A program made the position numbers and the translations under genes. The notes under the pieces were generated by a model. That model had not been told where the DNA came from. It saw only the letters and a program-made list of their open reading frames with translations, and searched no databases. From assembly GCA_024234875.1 (NCBI GenBank), contig JACKNM010000002.1:806001-870000 (forward strand): DNA of 64,000 bases, written 5' to 3'. The DNA is from Ectothiorhodospiraceae bacterium. Lineage in GTDB: Bacteria; Pseudomonadota; Gammaproteobacteria; HK1. This document shows positions 60,772-64,000 of this stretch, one piece after another; within the stretch, counting starts at the first letter, position 1; each line of letters opens with the position of its first letter.

Positions 60772-62271
60772 ATGGGTCGCGCGCCGATGGTGCCGAGAGG
60801 GCTCCTCGGACTGATCCTCCTCGGTCTGCTGGTGGTCGCCATTCCCCTGGTGCTGGCGCTCGCGACCAGCGTCATCACCATCGACCGGCTGATCGTCCAG
60901 GGCGAGGACGCCGTCTACCGTTCGGTGCAAGCCACTCAGCAGGGTCGCGCGCTGCTCGAGAAGGTCCGCTCGATGGAGCGCGCGGCACGCCAGTACCTGC
61001 TGCTCAACGATCCGCGCCGGCTCACCACCTACGAGGAGCTCCGGGTCGAGCTACGTGATCTGCTGCGCACCGATCGTGCCGAGCCGGCCGGGAGCGGCTC
61101 GCTCGCCTCGACCCTGGCGCTGCGCGAGCAGGAGCTGTGGCACCTGCTGCGCGGTACCCGGCCCGGCAGCGCGGAGAGTCTGCGCGTGGTCGACCGCGCC
61201 GCGACGTTGGGCCGCGACGTGCGCGAGCTGCTCGCCGCGCGCAATGCCGCGGTCGACGCCGAGGTGGAGGTCCTGCGCCAGATGGCGGTCACCGCGCGGC
61301 GGCTCCTGCTGTGGCAGGGCATTGCCGCAGTGCCGGTCCTCGCCGCGCTCAGCCTCCTGTTCTCACGCCTGGTCGCCCGCCCGGTGCGCCAGCTCGAGGC
61401 GGCGGTCCATCGGCTCGGTCAGGGCGATCTGGAACCGGCGGTGCGCATCGACGGGCCGGAGGACTTCCAGGCCTTCGGCGCCCGGCTCGACTGGTTGCGG
61501 CTACGGTTGCGGGAGGCGCAACAACACAAGCAGCGCTTCCTCCGCCACATCAGCCACGAGCTGAAGACGCCGCTGACCGCGATTCGCGAGGGCACCGAGC
61601 TGCTCGCCGACGGCCATGCCGGACCGCTCGCGGACGAGCAGCGCGCAATCCTCGACATCGTGCGACGTGGCACGCGCGAGCTCGCCCGGCTGATCGAGGA
61701 CTTGCTCGCCTTCAGCCGCCTGCCGGCGGCCCGCGGCAACGCACCGGGGCGCGAGCGCGTGCGGCTGGACGAGGCGGTGCGCCAGGCGGCGCAGGCCCAC
61801 GCGCTCACCCTGCGGGCTCGCGGCCTCACGCTGGCGCTGGACACCAGCGCGCTGGTGGTGGACGGCGACCCGTCGATGCTGCGCACCCTGGTCGACAACC
61901 TGCTGTCGAACGCCATCAAGTACAGCCCGCCCGGCGGGCGCATCGACGTCACACTCCACCGTCGCGGCGGGGACGCGGTGCTCGAGGTCCGTGATGCCGG
62001 CCCGGGCGTGCCGGAGCCGGAACGTGCCCTGGTCTTCGAGGCGTTCTACCAGGGTGCGGTGCAGCCAGCGGGCACCCTCCGCGGCACCGGTCTCGGGCTC
62101 TCGATCGCGCGCGAGTGCGCGCGGCTGCACGGTGGCGACATCGGGCTCGTCGACACCGATGCCGAGGGCGCGTGCTTCCGCGCTCACATCCCACTCGCCG
62201 CCGGCGACCGACCGAGCGTGATTGCGGCCATCCGACCGGCCTCGGGCCCGCCGGCAGCGACGTCGGCATGA
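60772..62271 (+). CDS. glrK: GlrK/QseE-like sensor histidine kinase
   Basis: A 499-residue inner-membrane kinase: TM1 near residues 10-32, a helical periplasmic domain of about 150 residues, TM2 near 183-203, HAMP to about 255, HisKA with phospho-acceptor H262 (LRHISHELKTPLT), and an ATPase domain (NLLSNAIKYSPPGG; DAGPGVPEPE; GTGLGLSIARE). The stop overlaps the start of the sigma-54 regulator gene by 4 bases, as in glrK/glrR pairs, though the E. coli pair has glrG between them. GGAGGAGG supports the start; an ATG 13 codons upstream is less likely. Confidence 0.88.
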   Translation: MGRAPMVPRGLLGLILLGLLVVAIPLVLALATSVITIDRLIVQGEDAVYRSVQATQQGRALLEKVRSMERAARQYLLLNDPRRLTTYEELRVELRDLLRTDRAEPAGSGSLASTLALREQELWHLLRGTRPGSAESLRVVDRAATLGRDVRELLAARNAAVDAEVEVLRQMAVTARRLLLWQGIAAVPVLAALSLLFSRLVARPVRQLEAAVHRLGQGDLEPAVRIDGPEDFQAFGARLDWLRLRLREAQQHKQRFLRHISHELKTPLTAIREGTELLADGHAGPLADEQRAILDIVRRGTRELARLIEDLLAFSRLPAARGNAPGRERVRLDEAVRQAAQAHALTLRARGLTLALDTSALVVDGDPSMLRTLVDNLLSNAIKYSPPGGRIDVTLHRRGGDAVLEVRDAGPGVPEPERALVFEAFYQGAVQPAGTLRGTGLGLSIARECARLHGGDIGLVDTDAEGACFRAHIPLAAGDRPSVIAAIRPASGPPAATSA

Positions 62272-63650
62272 CCACCAACCGCACTGGCCCCACCGTGCTC
62301 GTGGTCGACGACGACCGCGATCTGTTGGAGCTGCTGCGCATCCGCCTCCGAGTCGCCGGATACCGGGCCCGCGTCGCGGCCAGCGCCCGCGAGGCGCTGG
62401 TGTCGATCGAGCGGGAGCGCCCGGACCTCGTGATCACGGATCTGCGGATGGACGGCATGGACGGGCTGGCGCTCTGCGACGCCATCGCCCACCGCTTCCC
62501 GGCGATGCCGGTCATCGTGCTCACCGCCCACGGCTCGATCCCGGACGCGGTCGCCGCCACCCACCGCGGCGCGATCGCCTTTCTCTCCAAGCCGTTCGAC
62601 GGTGCGGAGCTGGTCGCAGCCATCGCGCGCGGGCTCTCGGTGACACCCACCGCGGTCAGACACGGCGACGACTGGCGGGCCGACATCGTCACCCGCAGCC
62701 CGGCGATGGAGGAGGTGCTGGCCCAGATCCGCATGGTCGCGGACCGAGATGTGAGCGTTCACTTGCACGGACCGAGTGGAAGTGGCAAGGAGCTCCTGGC
62801 CCGGGCGGTGCATCGAGCGAGCCCGCGAGCGGACGCCGCCTTCGTCGCCTTCAACTGCGCCGCGATCCCGGAGGCACTGGCGGAATCGGAGCTGTTCGGG
62901 CACGCGCGAGGCGCCTTCACCGGCGCCGCCACCGACCACCGCGGACTGCTCGCGAGCGCCCACCGCGGGACCCTGTTCCTGGACGAGGTCGGGGACATGC
63001 CGCTCGCGCTGCAGGCCAAGCTCCTGCGTGCGCTGGAGGAGCACGAGGTGCGCCCACTCGGCTCGACCCGCGCGGTCCCGGCGGAGGTGCGGGTGGTCTC
63101 GGCCACCCACCGCGACCTGGCGGCGGAGGTTGTGGCCGGGCGGTTTCGGGAGGACCTGCTCTACCGCCTGGCGGTGGTGACGCTCGTGGTGCCACCGCTC
63201 GAGCGCCGCCGCGAGGACATCCCGCCGCTGGTGGCACGCTGGATCGCGGGCCAGTCGAGCCGCGCGCGCAATCCGATCCGCAACATCGCGCCGCAGGCGC
63301 TCGAGCTGCTGATGGGGGCGCGCTGGCCCGGCAACGTCCGCCAGCTCTTCAACGTTCTGGAGCACGCGGCGGCGCTCAGCCAGGGCCCGGTGCTGACACC
63401 GGCCGCGGTTCGTCGCGCGCTGCGCGAGGAGCCGACGGAGATGCCCTCGCTGGAGGAGGCGCGCAGCCGCTTCGAGCGCGACTATCTCGGCCGGGTGCTC
63501 GGTCTCGCGGCCGGAAACGTCACCCGGGCCGCACGCCTCGCCGGGCGCAACCGCACCGAGTTCTACAAGCTCCTGCGCCGTCACGGCCTCGACCCCGCGG
63601 TGTACAAGAGCGGCGAGGCGGCGGACTCGGAGAGCGGTGTCGTCGGCTGA
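62268..63650 (+). CDS. glrR: GlrR/QseF-like sigma-54-dependent response regulator
   Basis: A 460-residue NtrC-family activator: receiver domain with D58 (LVITDLRMDG), AAA+ domain with Walker A (GPSGSGKE), intact sigma-54 contact loop GAFTGA, Walker B (GTLFLDEVGD), and a C-terminal Fis-type HTH (NVTRAARLAGRNRTEFYKLLRRH). It should activate sigma-54 promoters when phosphorylated by the adjoining kinase. Its last codons overlap a TGTC-N10-GACA palindrome that matches the GlrR binding consensus. Confidence 0.92.
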   Translation: MTTNRTGPTVLVVDDDRDLLELLRIRLRVAGYRARVAASAREALVSIERERPDLVITDLRMDGMDGLALCDAIAHRFPAMPVIVLTAHGSIPDAVAATHRGAIAFLSKPFDGAELVAAIARGLSVTPTAVRHGDDWRADIVTRSPAMEEVLAQIRMVADRDVSVHLHGPSGSGKELLARAVHRASPRADAAFVAFNCAAIPEALAESELFGHARGAFTGAATDHRGLLASAHRGTLFLDEVGDMPLALQAKLLRALEEHEVRPLGSTRAVPAEVRVVSATHRDLAAEVVAGRFREDLLYRLAVVTLVVPPLERRREDIPPLVARWIAGQSSRARNPIRNIAPQALELLMGARWPGNVRQLFNVLEHAAALSQGPVLTPAAVRRALREEPTEMPSLEEARSRFERDYLGRVLGLAAGNVTRAARLAGRNRTEFYKLLRRHGLDPAVYKSGEAADSESGVVG

Positions 63651-63655
63651 CGACA
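63638..63655. promoter_or_regulatory. Candidate GlrR upstream activating site 1
   Basis: TGTCGTC-GGCT-GACGACA is a perfect 7-bp inverted repeat and fits the TGTC-N10-GACA consensus known for GlrR at the glmY promoter. It spans the stop codon of the regulator gene, about 130 bases upstream of the sigma-54 promoter. Confidence 0.65.
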
Positions 63656-63703
63656 GGTGCGAGCCACGGAGATCAACGAGTTACGCGATCGGCCGTCACG
63701 CGG

Positions 63704-63721
63704 TGTCGTCGCCTGGCGTCA
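63704..63721. promoter_or_regulatory. Candidate GlrR upstream activating site 2
   Basis: TGTCGTCGCCTGGCGTCA: TGTC-N10-GTCA, one mismatch to the consensus, 66 bases after site 1 and about 63 bases before the sigma-54 promoter. Confidence 0.5.
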
Positions 63722-63783
63722 CCTTGCGCCCGAGCCGGGAGCGAGAGCCCCGTAACTCCTTGTTTTCACGAGCCATCGAGACC

Positions 63784-63799
63784 TGGCATCGGGCTTGCT
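63784..63799 (+). promoter_or_regulatory. Sigma-54 promoter
   Basis: TGGCATCGGGCTTGCT matches TGGCAY-N5-TTGCW with the obligatory GG and GC at -24 and -12. It lies 80 bases before the EF-hand gene, with two activator sites upstream. The 228-base region 63651-63878 holds no other gene. Confidence 0.7.
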
Positions 63800-63878
63800 C
63801 CATGCATGGCAGGCAGCCACCGGCTGACCCACGGGATGGCTCCGGGCCACCCGCGCAACCGCTGCGGAGTACCGAACG

Positions 63879-64000
63879 ATGTTCAAGAAGACCATGATCG
63901 CGGCCGCCCTGGCCGTCGCCAGCTCTGCCGTCCTCGCCGCGCCGACCTTCCAGGAAGCCGATGTCAACGGCGACGGCAAGGTGTCGATGGAAGAGGCCTC
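63879..64000 (+). CDS. Secreted EF-hand protein (cut by window end)
   Basis: The first 40 residues are visible: a Sec signal peptide (MFKKTMIAAALAVASSAVLA, cleavage before APTF) followed by a calcium-binding EF-hand loop DVNGDGKVSMEE. The rest lies outside the window. It stands behind a sigma-54 promoter and GlrR-like sites next to the glrKR-like pair, so it is probably envelope-stress induced. It has only a weak ribosome site. Confidence 0.8.
   Translation, partial: MFKKTMIAAALAVASSAVLAAPTFQEADVNGDGKVSMEEA

Noticed and set aside
1..64000. CRISPR arrays, insertion sequences, prophage or toxin-antitoxin loci
   Set aside because: No regularly spaced repeats, transposases, integrases or phage structural genes were found on either strand.

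Overview
The window is GC-rich (about 70 percent by eye) bacterial chromosome, densely coded, with many 4-base ATGA/GTGA gene overlaps and frequent GTG starts. Gene content (Ugp importer, MerR/B12 light-sensor regulators with a photolyase/CFA cluster, a GlrK/GlrR-like two-component pair with a sigma-54 promoter, DUF1127, UPF-type accessory enzymes) points to a proteobacterium, most likely a gammaproteobacterium; the genus cannot be fixed from the sequence. No rRNA, tRNA, CRISPR array, insertion sequence or prophage was recognised.

Layout. 1-6.2 kb: the tail of an ABC-transporter ATPase, a small secreted protein, and a leftward inositol-catabolism operon (LysR regulator, iolD, iolE, iolG). 6.4-11.8 kb: a DUF1127 protein, a cupin, an N,N-dimethylformamidase-like large subunit, agmatinase and a deoxyhypusine-synthase-like enzyme (amide/polyamine theme). 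11.8-15.1 kb: a two-gene membrane O-acyltransferase/SGNH module of visibly lower GC that looks acquired. 15.2-24.4 kb: a giant transporter-HEAT-cyclic-nucleotide-binding fusion, DUF2237, and a full ugpBAEC operon ending in an exported glycerophosphodiesterase. 24.6-27.1 kb: an unusual flavin reductase/LysR-sensor fusion followed by an enolase-superfamily dehydratase. 27.1-33.7 kb: a GldG-type ABC exporter operon and a DegP/DegQ protease.

33.7-47.8 kb is the most coherent region: a light/adenosylcobalamin response island. Two CarH/LitR-like MerR-B12 regulators stand at its two ends. Between them are an SDR, an NTF2-like protein, a CHI-like protein, a GPH transporter, a CFA-type methyltransferase, DUF1365, an FAD oxidoreductase, DUF523/1722, DUF3429, photolyase and a group-2 sigma factor. 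Four intergenic regions in the island carry tandem hexamers of the type TGKACA repeated at exactly 11 bp, the spacing known for CarH operators. I infer that the two regulators control the operons and the sigma factor through these sites.

47.9-60.6 kb holds mostly catabolic and housekeeping genes (apt, acyl-CoA dehydrogenase, amidase, RRM protein, MocR regulator, hydrolase, TSUP transporter, MmgE/PrpD, PhzF, VanZ, creatininase family, enoyl-CoA hydratase, 2Fe-2S ferredoxin). 60.7-64.0 kb holds a GlrK/GlrR-like sensor kinase and sigma-54 activator, followed by a TGTC-N10-GACA palindrome, a second near match and a near-consensus sigma-54 promoter in front of a secreted EF-hand protein cut by the window end, a self-contained regulatory circuit.
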